From assembly GCF_011752815.1 (NCBI RefSeq), contig NZ_VWWV01000001.1, positions 434,001 to 498,000 on the forward strand: 64,000 nt of DNA. The letters are read 5' to 3'. The position numbers and the translations under genes were made by a program. The notes beneath the pieces were generated by a model. The model saw only the letters and a program-made list of their open reading frames with translations. It was not told where the DNA came from and searched no databases. The stretch is from Enterobacter sp. Cy-643. Lineage in GTDB: Bacteria > Pseudomonadota > Gammaproteobacteria > Enterobacterales > Enterobacteriaceae. Shown here in pieces: positions 47,459-57,090 of this stretch; position 1 is the first letter of the stretch, and every line of letters begins with the position of its first letter.

Positions 47459-48886
47459 ATGACCGCCATTCAGAAGTACAGCACCAAAGAGCGTGACCAG
47501 GACAGGGCACGTATTCTGCAAATTCTGCTGACCAACAAAGCCGTCGCCAGCGGTATTCTGGCCAAAGAGCCTTTTGCTGAAACACAGAGCGCCGAGCAGG
47601 ATATCGCCGAGATAGTGACGCTGGTTGGGCGACTGCCCGCGCCGGATCTCGCCGATGTCCTGGAAGCCTTGCCAACGGAAGAGCGTTTAGCGCTGTGGAG
47701 CCTCGTTACCGAAGACCGGCGCGGTAGCGTGCTGGTTGAGGCTTCAGAAACGGTCTGGGATGACCTGATTGAAGATATGAGCGATAAAGCGCTGCTCAAC
47801 GCGCTGCGCCCGCTGGATATCGACGATCAGATCTATCTGGCGCAGTATCTTCCTCGCGATCTGGTCGGGCGCTTGCTGGCCACGCTGCCGCAGAATGAGC
47901 GCACGCAAGTTCGCCAGATCCTGCATTATGACAAGCACAGCGTTGGCGCGATCATGGATTTTGAAGTGATCACCGTACGTCCTGACGTCACGCTTGCCGT
48001 TGTGCAGCGCTACCTTCGTATTCGCGGCAAAGTGCCGCAGAACACCGACAAACTGTTTGTCACCAGCCGGGACAAAACGCTGTTGGGCGAGCTGGACCTC
48101 ACCGCGATTTTACTGCATTCGCCACAAACGCCGGTGCTGAAGGTGATGGACGACAACCCCACCTGCTTCGCGCCGGAGGATCATGACGAACAGGCCGCGC
48201 GTACCTTTGAACGTGATGACTTGATCAGCGCCGCAGTGATTGACAGCACCGGCAAACTGATGGGGCGCTTAACGGTGGATGAGATTGTTGACGTGGTGTA
48301 CGAGGAAACCGACAACGATCTTCGCCGCATGGGCGGCCTGAGTACCGAAGAAGATGTCTTTGCGCCAGTCAGCAAAGCCGTGCGTACCCGCTGGGCCTGG
48401 CTTGCCATAAACCTTTGTACGGCGTTTGTGGCCTCACGCGTGATTGGATTATTTGAACATACCATTTCTCAACTGGTGGCTTTGGCATCGCTGATGCCGA
48501 TCGTGGCGGGCATCGGCGGTAACACCGGTAATCAGACGATTACCATGATTGTACGCGCGCTGGCGCTGCAGCATATTCAGGCGGGGAACATCTCTTTCCT
48601 GATGCTTCGTGAACTGGGCGTGGCGCTGATCAACGGGCTGGTCTGGGGGGGCGTAATGGGAGGCATCACCTGGCTGCTGTATAGCGACGCGGCTATGGGT
48701 GGAGTAATGACGCTGGCGATGATCCTGAATCTTCTGGTCGCGGCGCTGATGGGCGTGGTTATTCCGATGACGATGACCAAACTGGGCAAAGATCCTGCCG
48801 TCGGCTCAAGCGTGATGATCACTGCCATTACGGATACGGGAGGGTTTTTTATCTTCCTGGGGCTGGCTACGCTGTTCCTGCTGTGA
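47459..48886 (+). CDS. mgtE: MgtE-family magnesium transporter
   Basis: 475 residues arranged as in MgtE channels: a helical N domain (about 35-155), two CBS domains (about 155-285) acting as Mg2+ sensors, a plug helix, and five transmembrane helices (about 315-475). The pore motif PIVAGIGGNTGNQT is at 347-360. The conserved acidic residue of the selectivity site lies in ITAITDTGG (Asp459). MgtE proteins admit Mg2+ when cytosolic Mg2+ is low. E. coli lacks this gene, relying on CorA/MgtA. Only about 55 bases separate it from the yojI terminator, so no Mg2+ riboswitch fits upstream. Confidence 0.93.
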   Translation: MTAIQKYSTKERDQDRARILQILLTNKAVASGILAKEPFAETQSAEQDIAEIVTLVGRLPAPDLADVLEALPTEERLALWSLVTEDRRGSVLVEASETVWDDLIEDMSDKALLNALRPLDIDDQIYLAQYLPRDLVGRLLATLPQNERTQVRQILHYDKHSVGAIMDFEVITVRPDVTLAVVQRYLRIRGKVPQNTDKLFVTSRDKTLLGELDLTAILLHSPQTPVLKVMDDNPTCFAPEDHDEQAARTFERDDLISAAVIDSTGKLMGRLTVDEIVDVVYEETDNDLRRMGGLSTEEDVFAPVSKAVRTRWAWLAINLCTAFVASRVIGLFEHTISQLVALASLMPIVAGIGGNTGNQTITMIVRALALQHIQAGNISFLMLRELGVALINGLVWGGVMGGITWLLYSDAAMGGVMTLAMILNLLVAALMGVVIPMTMTKLGKDPAVGSSVMITAITDTGGFFIFLGLATLFLL

Positions 48887-48895
48887 TCCGAAATA

Positions 48896-48920
48896 ACGCC
48901 CTGATGTATTTTCAGGGCGT
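48896..48920. terminator. Hairpin between convergent mgtE and glycosyltransferase genes
   Basis: Arms acgccctga (48896-48904) and tcagggcgt (48912-48920) form a 9-bp perfect stem with a 7-base loop. The T-run is displaced (gattttattt after six bases), so termination strength is uncertain. Confidence 0.6.
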
Positions 48921-48928
48921 GGCTGATT

Positions 48929-49930
48929 TTATTTCTTCAGCCCCAATTTCTTCACAACATACCTTACCTGAGTGATAAGACTGGCGAGGTACTTCTTCTG
49001 ACGGTATTCGTGCTTCGAACGCAGTTTAAGAAGGCTGACGGTGTGCGCGTCCTGCAGCGGCAGCCCTTTCCACGGCGAATGCTCATAGGCAATATCAAAA
49101 TAGACGGAGGCGGGGTAGCGCATCCATTGCAGCCAGGGTTTCGAGCCGCTGGTGTAGTGAATAAAGATCGTCTCGTCGGTGATGGCTTCGCCATGCTGAT
49201 GCGACGTTTTAAGCCCAAAATGATGGGCTGCGTCATAAATCTGATTATATTTTCCCGGCAGCAACAGACTGTTTTTATGGAAAAGAATATTCAGCACGTC
49301 CTGGTCCAGGAAGCTGTATTCCGTGGTTTTGTCGCCAATCATTGCCAGCGCTTTTTCGGTAAAGTTATTTAGCTTCCACTGTTCGAGATTCAGGTAAATC
49401 ATCCCGGCATTAAAGTAGTTACCTTCCATTCCTGACAGCCCCAGGCGCCCCTCACACGTTTTCTGCACCGAACCCAGATCCGGCACCACGGCGGCATATT
49501 TCTCTCTTAGCTGGATATCAAACAGCTCGTCGGGGCTGGCTTTGCACATCACATCAGCATCAAGATAGAGAACCCTTTTCCTTGTGGCGGATAAATAGTT
49601 GAATGCGATAAAGCGGTAGTAGGTTGCAATTGTCCATTTAGCGCGCACGGGAAAATCTGCGAAAGCGGTTCTGTCGATCAGGTAAAGATAAACGTTGGTC
49701 TGGAATTTTTGCGCCAGTACGTTAAATTTTTCGAGGTGATCGCTGCTCAAAAAATCAGTAAAGAAATGGAAATTAAATTTTTTGCGGCTATTGATGAGTA
49801 ACGATGTGGCGGAGACCCCAGCCCCTAATAAAAAGTTCTTGTCGATGCTATAAACGACATCGTGAATCTCTTCATCCTGTCCTGATTCGCCGTACTCATT
49901 ACTAACAATGTATTTAACAATACGTTCCAT
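48929..49930 (-). CDS. Family 8 glycosyltransferase, LPS core WaaI/WaaJ-like
   Basis: 333-residue retaining glycosyltransferase (GT8). The metal- and sugar-nucleotide-binding DXD motif is in RVLYLDADVMC (Asp124/Asp126). The FNAGMIYLNLEQW and HYTSGSKPW segments are typical of LPS alpha-glucosyl/galactosyltransferases such as WaaI, WaaJ and WaaR. A basic amphipathic C-terminal tail (about residues 290-333) matches the membrane-associating Glyco_transf_8C extension. It stands alone, away from any waa or wzx/wzy cluster visible here, and its acceptor is unknown. Neighbours are mgtE (convergent) and tRNA-Pro. Its ribosome site is weak. Confidence 0.88.
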   Translation of the reverse strand: MERIVKYIVSNEYGESGQDEEIHDVVYSIDKNFLLGAGVSATSLLINSRKKFNFHFFTDFLSSDHLEKFNVLAQKFQTNVYLYLIDRTAFADFPVRAKWTIATYYRFIAFNYLSATRKRVLYLDADVMCKASPDELFDIQLREKYAAVVPDLGSVQKTCEGRLGLSGMEGNYFNAGMIYLNLEQWKLNNFTEKALAMIGDKTTEYSFLDQDVLNILFHKNSLLLPGKYNQIYDAAHHFGLKTSHQHGEAITDETIFIHYTSGSKPWLQWMRYPASVYFDIAYEHSPWKGLPLQDAHTVSLLKLRSKHEYRQKKYLASLITQVRYVVKKLGLKK

Positions 49931-50054
49931 TGCAGATTAGCCTATTTTGTTCTGAAGGACTGGTCCCTAGTTTGCTAATATGCCAAAAATTCGCACCGGG
50001 CGGAAGGGCATGCCATTCTCTTTGCCTGCCGGATACGGAATTTTCAGGCATAAA

Positions 50055-50080
50055 AAAACCAGCCATAAGAGGCTGGTTTT
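50055..50080 (-). terminator. Rho-independent terminator of tRNA-Pro
   Basis: On the minus strand, just past the tRNA 3' end, aaaccagcc pairs with ggctggttt followed by seven Ts (plus-strand stem 50057-50064 with 50071-50078). Same stem as the yojI terminator. Confidence 0.9.
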
Positions 50081-50091
50081 AAATGATTATT

Positions 50092-50168
50092 TGGTCGGCA
50101 CGAGAGGATTTGAACCTCCGACCCCCGACACCCCATGACGGTGCGCTACCAAGCTGCGCTACGTGCCG
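50092..50168 (-). tRNA. proL: tRNA-Pro (anticodon GGG)
   Basis: The minus strand starts CGGCACGTAGCGCAGC and ends with GTGCCGACCA, giving a 77-base tRNA with encoded CCA. Acceptor CGGCACG pairs with CGTGCCG, the anticodon loop holds GGG, and the T-arm reads GGTTCAAATCC. It matches E. coli proL, which also lies next to yejM. Reads CCC (and CCU by wobble) codons. Confidence 0.97.
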
Positions 50169-50244
50169 ACGCAGGAGAATAATAGTACATTTTTCCGCGT
50201 TGATTGCAAGGGAATACGCAGCTAACTGTCTTATAAATAAACAA

Positions 50245-52008
50245 TTAGTTGGCGATAAACCGTTTCTCGTCAGTCAGCACTTGCAGCAGTAAATCCAGCT
50301 GCGGCTTGGTTTCATTGATCCGCTTACCCTGCAGGTCGTACATCAGATAGTTGCCGTTGTTTTTGAGCACCAGCGTCATCTCGGGCGTTGTCACCGCCAG
50401 GGTTTGATTGTCTGCACCGATCACCCAATTGTTACGGCGCGTAGCGGCAAATAAATCCTCACCCTGAGAGTACTCATTGGCCGCCGTTTTAACGTGCAGC
50501 AGACGCTGCATCAGGGTGGTCATCACGTCCTGATGATCGGTGAGTTTGGTGATGGTCTGCGCAGGCGTACCCGGCCAGTGAATCACCAGCGGCACCTGAA
50601 TCCGCGCACGTGACCAGGCGAAAGAGTCACGCTGGTTGCCGAGAGGGATCCCGTGGCCTGCAGTAATGATAACTACCGTGTTTTGCAGCTTGCCTGCAGC
50701 TTCCAGCGCATCCAGTACGCGTTTAATTTGCTCATCGACGTTCCCGGCTGCGCGTGAATAGCGCTGCTCAAAGCCCTGCTGATTACCGTTGTCGTCGATA
50801 TTTGTGCCGTTAAAGGCGACCCAGGAGAACCAGCGGTTGTCCTCGGAAGCGTACTGGTTAAGCCAACTTATCCATTGTGTCGTCGTCTGGCTATCGGTCT
50901 GGCTTTTGGCCGGGCGCAGCGAGAAATCAGACAGCAGTGCCTGGCGGTACATCGCAGAGTTAAAGCCGTCGGATGCAAACAGGCCAAGCTGGTAGCCCTG
51001 CTGATTTAAACCCGTAATCAGTGCGGCAGGGGTGCGGTTTGAAAGCACGCCGTCCATATAAGCAGGGGAGATGCCGTAGAACAGGCCGAAGATGCCGCTA
51101 TCGGTGTTATTCCCGGAGCTCATGTGCTGAGTAAAGCGGATGTTATCGTGAGCAAATGCCTTCAGCGCCGGCATATCTTTGCTCATGCTTGCGGCGTTGA
51201 GCCCATCAACGGTAATCAGCAGCACATTGTTTCCGATCCCCATATCACGGAATTGCAGATTACTCAGCGGATACTGGACCGACAGCGCCTCCGGGCTACC
51301 TTGCTCAACCAGCCTGCGCTGGTACTCCTGGGCATCCAGCAGACCGTGTTTTTCAAGGAAGCGACGTGCAGTCATTGGATAGGAGAGCGGCAGATTCGCC
51401 CGTTGCATAGTAATGGGACGATAGAAGTTAGCATCCGCCCAGATGTACATCAGGTGGCTGCTGAAGAAAGAGATAAAAAACAGAACGACTAAAGGACGCG
51501 CGTATTGCCGACGACGCCCGAGGCTGCGCAGTTTTTGCCAGCTCCACGTCGCAAACAGCATCTCAATAAGCAAAATTACCGGCACGCTAATAAACATCAG
51601 CTGCCAGTCGCGGGCCATCTCCCCCTGGTCGGGGTTAATCACCAGTTCCCAGACGGTGGGATTAAGGTGGAGGTGGAAGCGCGTGAAAACTTCGCTGTCT
51701 ATCAGCAAGAGCGTCATGCCTGCGGTGGCTAAGGCCGCGCTGATAAAGCGCAGCAGGCGCTGCGACATGACGATGAATGTCAGCGGAAAGATAAGCAGTA
51801 AATAGGCGGCAAATACCAAAAAACTGAAGTGCCCAACAACGCTAATGTACGAATAAATTCGCCCCGTCAGCGTCGTTGGCCAGTCGGCGATAAACAGATA
51901 GCGGCTACCCAGCAGCATGGCCAGCAGGATATTAAACAGGGCGAACCAGTGCCCCCAACTGACCATTTGGGAAACTTTTTCGCGGTAGCGCTGACGGTTA
52001 GTCACCAT
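50245..52008 (-). CDS. yejM: LPS biosynthesis-modulating inner-membrane protein YejM (PbgA/LapC)
   Basis: 587 residues (586 in E. coli). Five N-terminal transmembrane helices (about residues 20-190) are followed by a basic linker (QKLRSLGRRRQYARP) that binds lipid A in E. coli. A periplasmic alkaline-phosphatase/sulfatase-like domain follows (LLITVDGLNAASMS through AGHGIPLG). It senses periplasmic LPS and, via LapB/YciM and FtsH, controls LpxC turnover; it is essential in E. coli through its membrane part. It forms an operon with yejL, 19 bases apart. Confidence 0.96.
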   Translation of the reverse strand: MVTNRQRYREKVSQMVSWGHWFALFNILLAMLLGSRYLFIADWPTTLTGRIYSYISVVGHFSFLVFAAYLLLIFPLTFIVMSQRLLRFISAALATAGMTLLLIDSEVFTRFHLHLNPTVWELVINPDQGEMARDWQLMFISVPVILLIEMLFATWSWQKLRSLGRRRQYARPLVVLFFISFFSSHLMYIWADANFYRPITMQRANLPLSYPMTARRFLEKHGLLDAQEYQRRLVEQGSPEALSVQYPLSNLQFRDMGIGNNVLLITVDGLNAASMSKDMPALKAFAHDNIRFTQHMSSGNNTDSGIFGLFYGISPAYMDGVLSNRTPAALITGLNQQGYQLGLFASDGFNSAMYRQALLSDFSLRPAKSQTDSQTTTQWISWLNQYASEDNRWFSWVAFNGTNIDDNGNQQGFEQRYSRAAGNVDEQIKRVLDALEAAGKLQNTVVIITAGHGIPLGNQRDSFAWSRARIQVPLVIHWPGTPAQTITKLTDHQDVMTTLMQRLLHVKTAANEYSQGEDLFAATRRNNWVIGADNQTLAVTTPEMTLVLKNNGNYLMYDLQGKRINETKPQLDLLLQVLTDEKRFIAN

Positions 52009-52027
52009 AACTTGTTACGATAGTTCC

Positions 52028-52255
52028 TTAGTGGGCTTTATCTTCGCTCACCGAAGCTTGAAGCGCCTCAGCAAAGGAGCGAGCCAAAGGACGACGCTGA
52101 GCGGACGCTACGTCGGTGTTTATCAGATTGGTGACCATATTTCCCAAAACCATCAGGGAAAGATCGGTAGGCGCGTGGTGTTTTTCCAGCACGGCCGCCA
52201 GCTCGGTCAGCATCGCTTCAACTTGTTCGTCACTGTAGCGGGATGTTTGTGGCAT
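52028..52255 (-). CDS. yejL: UPF0352 protein YejL
   Basis: 75-residue small soluble protein, the same length as E. coli YejL, wholly predicted helical ([21 protein letters not shown] at the N-terminus). Function unknown. It is the first gene of yejL-yejM and is divergent from yejK across a 136-base region. Confidence 0.94.
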   Translation of the reverse strand: MPQTSRYSDEQVEAMLTELAAVLEKHHAPTDLSLMVLGNMVTNLINTDVASAQRRPLARSFAEALQASVSEDKAH

Positions 52256-52391
52256 AAATTAAAAATCATTCTTATTCGGGAAAGGGCATTATCTTACCGT
52301 AGCAGGGACGATTTTTCCGCTTTTTTATCACGACTTGCGTCCCGGTAGCGGCAGTGGTTGAATACCGCCCGGTCTTAAAGGAGAGTTTAAC

Positions 52392-53399
52392 ATGAGTCTG
52401 GATATCAACCAGATTGCCCTGCATCAATTGATTAAGCGCGATGAGCAGACGCTGGACGTCGTGCTGCGCGATTCGCTGCTGGCAACTGACGGTGCTGTCG
52501 AAGAGATGATGGCGGAACTGCATCGCGTATATAGCGCTAAAAATAAAGCTTACGGCTTGTTCAGCGAAGAGAGCGAACTGGCCGAAGCGCTGCGCCTGCA
52601 GCGAAATGGCGATGAAGATTTTCTTGCCTTTACCCGTGCGGCGACCGGTCGTCTTCGCGATGAGCTGGCAAAATACCCGTTTGCCGATGGCGGCATCGTG
52701 CTGTTCTGCCATTACCGTTACCTGGCGGTCGAATATCTGCTGGTGGCAGTGTTGAATAATCTGAGCAGCATGCGCGTTAACGAAGAGCTGGATATCAGCG
52801 CGACACACTACCTCGACATCAACCATGCGGATATCGTGGCGCGCATTGATTTGACCGAATGGGAAACCAATCCGGAATCTACCCGCTATCTGACCTTCCT
52901 GAAGGGCAGAGTGGGGCGCAAAGTGGCCGATTTCTTTATGGACTTCCTGGGCGCCAGCGAAGGGTTAAACGCCAAAGCGCAAAACAAAGGTCTACTTCAG
53001 GCGCTGGACGACTTCACTACCGAAGCTCAGCTGGACAAAAATGAACGCCAGGCCGCGCGCCAGCAGGTTTACGCTTACTGCAACGAGCAACTTCAGGCGG
53101 GGGAGGAAATCGAACTCTCTTCTCTGGCGGATGAGCTGCCGTGGGCGGTAGACGACAAAAACTTCCAGCAGTTCACCGCCGAAAAAGGCTATGAGCTGGA
53201 AGAGAGCTTCCCGGCGGATCGCGGCACGCTGCGGCAGTTGACGAAATACGCCGGTAGCGGCGGCGGGTTGACGATTAACTTTGATGCCATGCTGCTGGGT
53301 GAGCGTATTTTCTGGGATCCGGCCACCGACACCTTAACCATTAAAGGGACGCCGCCGAATCTGCGCGATCAGCTTCAGCGCCGTACTGCTGGTAAATAA
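52392..53399 (+). CDS. yejK: Nucleoid-associated protein YejK (NdpA)
   Basis: 335 residues, as in E. coli YejK (NdpA family). It binds double-stranded DNA and interacts with type II topoisomerases in E. coli. Recognisable parts are the N-terminal [11 protein letters not shown] and the C-terminal [21 protein letters not shown] segment. The ATG follows aaaggaga. A weak hairpin ggcccg/cgggcc (53411-53434) follows the stop without a T-run. Confidence 0.96.
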   Translation: MSLDINQIALHQLIKRDEQTLDVVLRDSLLATDGAVEEMMAELHRVYSAKNKAYGLFSEESELAEALRLQRNGDEDFLAFTRAATGRLRDELAKYPFADGGIVLFCHYRYLAVEYLLVAVLNNLSSMRVNEELDISATHYLDINHADIVARIDLTEWETNPESTRYLTFLKGRVGRKVADFFMDFLGASEGLNAKAQNKGLLQALDDFTTEAQLDKNERQAARQQVYAYCNEQLQAGEEIELSSLADELPWAVDDKNFQQFTAEKGYELEESFPADRGTLRQLTKYAGSGGGLTINFDAMLLGERIFWDPATDTLTIKGTPPNLRDQLQRRTAGK

Positions 53400-53453
53400 C
53401 CTGCCAACAAGGCCCGTCTGTTTTTAGCCGGGCCGTATCAACCTCGCGAATGC

Positions 53454-53909
53454 TTACGGCGACACCGTCGGGGCTGTATTCGGGATATAGTCTGGCTCCG
53501 GCCCTTCGTTTTCAGGCAGGCGCAGCAAATGGCGAATCTCCAGCTTTTGCCCCATCCATACTGCGTGATCGGTATGATCCGCCCTGGGCTGCCCGGTGTT
53601 GGGATGCAGCAGCACGGTTAACCCGCAGCGGTTCAGCATCAACCACGGCGCAAATCGCGCAAACTCCTCCGGCATAAAAGCGACCTGGTACATCGGTAGC
53701 GCATGAGGGCCAACGGGCACATCGTGCCAGCGCCCCAGCAGCACTGAAAAACGCAGCGCAATCTCTGCCCGGAGCCGCTCCGCAATCAGCCTTTGCTCAG
53801 GCGTCTCGAAATAGATATGGGCGTGGAAGCTTTGTATCGTCCTGATAGCCTGGATATCCTTCTCTACGGCGGGGAGCAGCGATGCACCCGCAGGGATTTT
53901 TTCAACCAT
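53454..53909 (-). CDS. DOPA 4,5-dioxygenase family protein
   Basis: 151 residues with the small extradiol-dioxygenase-like fold of PF08883. Repeated histidine motifs include FHAHIYFE, VGPHALPMYQVAF, LLHPNTG and DHTDHAVWMG, which would bind iron. Family members open the ring of DOPA or other catechols in fungi and plants; the bacterial substrate is unknown. It is not in this place in E. coli K-12. It sits between yejK (convergent) and rplY (same strand), isolated from rplY by a terminator. The first 25 residues are not conserved in the family as I know it, so the true start could be downstream. Confidence 0.82.
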   Translation of the reverse strand: MVEKIPAGASLLPAVEKDIQAIRTIQSFHAHIYFETPEQRLIAERLRAEIALRFSVLLGRWHDVPVGPHALPMYQVAFMPEEFARFAPWLMLNRCGLTVLLHPNTGQPRADHTDHAVWMGQKLEIRHLLRLPENEGPEPDYIPNTAPTVSP

Positions 53910-53957
53910 GGAATTTGTCTCTTTTGGCCAGGCGTGGCGTCGGAATGCTTATATAAC

Positions 53958-53987
53958 AAAAAACCCCGCCGAAGCGGGGTTTTTTTC
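53958..53987. terminator. Rho-independent terminator of rplY
   Basis: Stem aaccccgc (53962-53969) pairs with gcggggtt (53974-53981) around cgaa, with A- and T-runs on both sides. In the minus direction it ends rplY before the dioxygenase gene. Confidence 0.92.
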
Positions 53988-54002
53988 GAACTAAACTCGC
54001 GA

Positions 54003-54287
54003 TTAAGCGCGAACGAAGTCGATGTGAGTCAGTTTTGGCTTGAACGGGTGACGCTGCACAGCCTGAACTTTCACTTTTACTTCTTTACCGTCGATAGACA
54101 GGGTCAGAACTTCTTCGTAGAAACCAGGTTTAGCCTGCTGGTTCATTACGGCGTCGTGATCCAGTTCGATGGATACAGGAGCTTCCGCGCCACCATAAAC
54201 GATAGCTGGGAATTTGTTTGCTGCACGCAGGCGGCGGCTCGCACCCTTGCCATGCTCTTTACGTTCTACTGCATTGATAGTAAACAT
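54003..54287 (-). CDS. rplY: 50S ribosomal protein L25
   Basis: 94-residue 5S rRNA-binding protein, the E. coli length (short L25, without the CTC extension). From [10 protein letters not shown] the sequence includes [19 protein letters not shown] and ends HIDFVRA. Frame open upstream to 54494, but only the ATG at 54287, preceded by aaagaga, gives the family N-terminus. Monocistronic, with its promoter in the 127-base gap to radD. Confidence 0.98.
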   Translation of the reverse strand: MFTINAVERKEHGKGASRRLRAANKFPAIVYGGAEAPVSIELDHDAVMNQQAKPGFYEEVLTLSIDGKEVKVKVQAVQRHPFKPKLTHIDFVRA

Positions 54288-54414
54288 TGAATGTTTCTCT
54301 TTAAATAAGCCTGCTACAGGCGACCCAGCAGCAGGTAAAGTTTTCTGCTTTGCGGATGCAAAAGCGGGCGGCATTATAGCCGTATCCGGCTCTGCCGGCA
54401 ATGAAAAGTACCGC

Positions 54415-56175
54415 TTAGCCGCGTAATTCGTTGGCCCGGCGGAAGCGCCCATGGTAGTCAAAAACCTTTTCACGCACGTTCCAGAACTGGCCATTTTTAC
54501 GGGCTACCACAAAATCTGGATGGCGCAGCAGCGCCTGCTGTGCCACAACATCCGCGACGGTGATCCAGCGTAACGGCACGCCGGGCGCGCGGGAGTGCGG
54601 GCGGATAAACAGCTGTTCAAACGCCATGCGCTGGGCTGGCGTCTGGAGGCGGAAGCGCTCGCTAACGTCCGCGCCATCTTCGTCGAAATAGGTGATTTTA
54701 AGCCAATCGCCCTTAGCATCTCCGCCGGGCTGAAGCGTCATGCCGCTGCAGCGCAGCACCAGGGCATCTTTCAGCTTCAGCGCCGCTTTCAGCATATCGT
54801 CCGGGTCGACCAGCACATGGTCACACTGATGGCAGCGGCGGGCGGCGATATCGTTTTCAGCATTGCAGTTAGGGCAGTTTTTGAAGCGGAAGCGGTAATC
54901 GCACTGCTCGCGCAGGCCATCGTCGTCTTCAAACCAGCCCTGGCAGCGGCGGCCAAAGTGTTCAATCACCTTGCCGTCAGCGGTGGTTTTCCCCCAGAAG
55001 GTATTGGCAAACCCGCAGGAGGGGCAAAAGACCTGCACCGGCACGTTGTCGCTCTTCCCTTTGGCGCTGCCCACTTCCGGCGTGAATAAATCGTGTGGGT
55101 TTCCGGCATAGTCGAGAATCAGGCAGTCTTTTTTCCCCGGAGAGAGACGCAGGCCGCGGCCAACAATTTGTTGGTAAAGGCTAACTGACTCGGTAGGGCG
55201 CAGAATGGCTATCAGATCAACGTGCGGCGCGTCAAAGCCGGTGGTCAGTACCGCTACGTTAACCAAAAAGCGGAATTGCTGGTTTTTAAAAGCGTCGATG
55301 AGCTTGTCGCGCGCAGGGCCTGGCGTGTCGGCGGTGATCAGGGCTGCATCGTTTGCGGGCAAGAGGGCGGTTATCTCTTTCGCGTGCTCTACCGTGGCGG
55401 CAAAGATCATCACGCCGCGTCGGTCTGCGGCAAATTCAACGATCTGGCTGATAATGTGCGGCGTGATGCGTTTTTGTTGTTTCAGCTCGCGGTTCAGGTC
55501 CGCCTCGCTGAACAGCCCGTTGGACTGCGCCTGCAGACGGCTAAAATCGTACTGTACCACCGGCATATCCAGCCGTTCCGGCGGCGTCAGGTAACCGTGC
55601 TTAATCATATAGCGCAGCGGAAGCTCGTAAATGCAGTCGCGAAACAGCGCTTTTTCATCGCCGCGAACCATGCCGTGGTAATGAAACTGATAAATCCAGC
55701 CTTTACCGAGGCGGAAGGGCGTGGCGGTCAGCCCCAATAGACGCAGCCTGGGATTGTTGCCGCGCAGATGCGCCAGAATCTGCTGATACTGGCTTTCGTC
55801 GCTGTCGCCGATGCGGTGGCACTCGTCGACAATCAGCAGGGAAAACTCACCGTGGAAATGCTCGAGGTTGCGGGCAACGGACTGAACGCTGCCGAACACG
55901 ACTTTGCCCTGGCTTTCCCTGCGCTGCAGGCCCGCGGCGAAGATATCCGCTTCCAGCCCGAGGGAGACATACTTCGCATGGTTTTGCGCCACAAGCTCTT
56001 TCACATGAGCCAGCACCAGCACGCGCCCGCGCGCCACTTTTGCCAGCTCCGCGATCACCAGGCTTTTGCCCGCGCCGGTGGGCAACACGATGACGGCAGG
56101 TTCAGGGTGCTTGCGGAAGTAGCTGAGGGTGGCATCCACCGCTTCTTGCTGGTAGGGACGAAGTGTAAAAGACAT
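54415..56175 (-). CDS. radD: Superfamily 2 ATPase/helicase-like repair protein RadD (YejH)
   Basis: 586 residues from the ATG at 56175, the E. coli length; an in-frame ATG at 56205 would add 10 residues. Helicase motif [10 protein letters not shown] is near residue 40, the Walker B DECH at about 135, motif III LTATPF, and motif [17 protein letters not shown]-terminal zinc cluster contains CPSCGFAN and [19 protein letters not shown]. coli RadD aids RecA-mediated repair and interacts with SSB. Divergent from rsuA. Confidence 0.96.
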   Translation of the reverse strand: MSFTLRPYQQEAVDATLSYFRKHPEPAVIVLPTGAGKSLVIAELAKVARGRVLVLAHVKELVAQNHAKYVSLGLEADIFAAGLQRRESQGKVVFGSVQSVARNLEHFHGEFSLLIVDECHRIGDSDESQYQQILAHLRGNNPRLRLLGLTATPFRLGKGWIYQFHYHGMVRGDEKALFRDCIYELPLRYMIKHGYLTPPERLDMPVVQYDFSRLQAQSNGLFSEADLNRELKQQKRITPHIISQIVEFAADRRGVMIFAATVEHAKEITALLPANDAALITADTPGPARDKLIDAFKNQQFRFLVNVAVLTTGFDAPHVDLIAILRPTESVSLYQQIVGRGLRLSPGKKDCLILDYAGNPHDLFTPEVGSAKGKSDNVPVQVFCPSCGFANTFWGKTTADGKVIEHFGRRCQGWFEDDDGLREQCDYRFRFKNCPNCNAENDIAARRCHQCDHVLVDPDDMLKAALKLKDALVLRCSGMTLQPGGDAKGDWLKITYFDEDGADVSERFRLQTPAQRMAFEQLFIRPHSRAPGVPLRWITVADVVAQQALLRHPDFVVARKNGQFWNVREKVFDYHGRFRRANELRG

Positions 56176-56243
56176 GGCCGGGCGGTTTTTCAACCTTGTT
56201 ATCAAATGACTGCAACGATTATGCCATAAAGCATCGTTTTACC

Positions 56244-56271
56244 TTGAGAGAGTTTTTGATGTCGCTATACT
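56244..56271 (+). promoter_or_regulatory. Probable rsuA promoter
   Basis: TTGAGA at 56244-56249 and TATACT at 56266-56271 are spaced 16 bases apart, about 100 bases before the rsuA start. Confidence 0.6.
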
Positions 56272-56373
56272 GGCAAACTAATTATCAGGCAAACCAATTT
56301 CCACCTGAATGTGGGCTTCAGCCCCTGCCGCACGCTCGCTTGTCGGCACCTTCATGAAACAGGCAATACACTA

Positions 56374-57075
56374 ATGCGACTCGATAAATTTATCTCTCAG
56401 CAGCTCGGCATCAGCCGCGCTATTTCTGGCCGTGAAATCCGCGCTAACCGCATCACCATCGACGGTGAAGTTGTGCGCGACGCCTCTTTTAAACTGCTGC
56501 CGGAACATCAGGTCGCGTTTGACGGTAATCCGCTGACCCAGCAGCACGGCCCGCGCTACTTCATGCTAAACAAGCCGCAGGGTTACGTTTGTTCTACCGA
56601 CGATCCCGATCACCCAACGGTGCTTTACTTTCTCGACGAGCCGGTGGCGCACAAGCTGCACGCCGCGGGTCGCCTGGATATCGACACCACCGGTCTGGTG
56701 CTGATGACGGACGACGGTCAGTGGTCGCACCGCATTACCTCTCCGCGCCATCACTGCGAGAAAACCTATCTGGTGACGCTGGAATCACCGGTTGAAGAAG
56801 GCACGGCGGAACACTTCGCCAAAGGCGTTCAGCTGCATAATGAGAAAGATCTCACCAAACCTGCCGTGCTGGAAGTCATCACGCCGACCGAAGTGCGTCT
56901 CACCATCAGCGAAGGACGTTACCATCAGGTAAAGCGCATGTTTGCCGCCGTTGGCAATCATGTGGTTGGTCTGCACCGTGAGCGCATTGGCGACATCGCC
57001 CTGGATGCTGAACTGGCGCCAGGGGAGTACCGCCCGTTAACCGAACAGGAAATTGCCAGCGTCGGCATGCCCTAA
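56374..57075 (+). CDS. rsuA: 16S rRNA pseudouridine516 synthase RsuA
   Basis: 233 residues from the ATG at 56374 (231 in E. coli); a longer in-frame start at 56311 lacks family similarity. N-terminal S4 RNA-binding domain ([16 protein letters not shown]). The catalytic aspartate lies in [32 protein letters not shown] is the conserved C-terminal motif of the RsuA family. It precedes bcr by 15 bases, forming a two-gene unit as in E. coli. Confidence 0.97.
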   Translation: MRLDKFISQQLGISRAISGREIRANRITIDGEVVRDASFKLLPEHQVAFDGNPLTQQHGPRYFMLNKPQGYVCSTDDPDHPTVLYFLDEPVAHKLHAAGRLDIDTTGLVLMTDDGQWSHRITSPRHHCEKTYLVTLESPVEEGTAEHFAKGVQLHNEKDLTKPAVLEVITPTEVRLTISEGRYHQVKRMFAAVGNHVVGLHRERIGDIALDAELAPGEYRPLTEQEIASVGMP

Positions 57076-57090
57076 TCACCGGAGTCACTT

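Noticed and set aside
50092..50168. Integrated genetic element at the tRNA-Pro gene
   Set aside because: No integrase, no duplicated tRNA 3' end and no phage genes nearby; only the two terminator hairpins repeat.
54288..54494. N-terminal extension of rplY (upstream ATG at 54494)
   Set aside because: L25 begins at MFTIN; the extension runs into radD and has no similarity.
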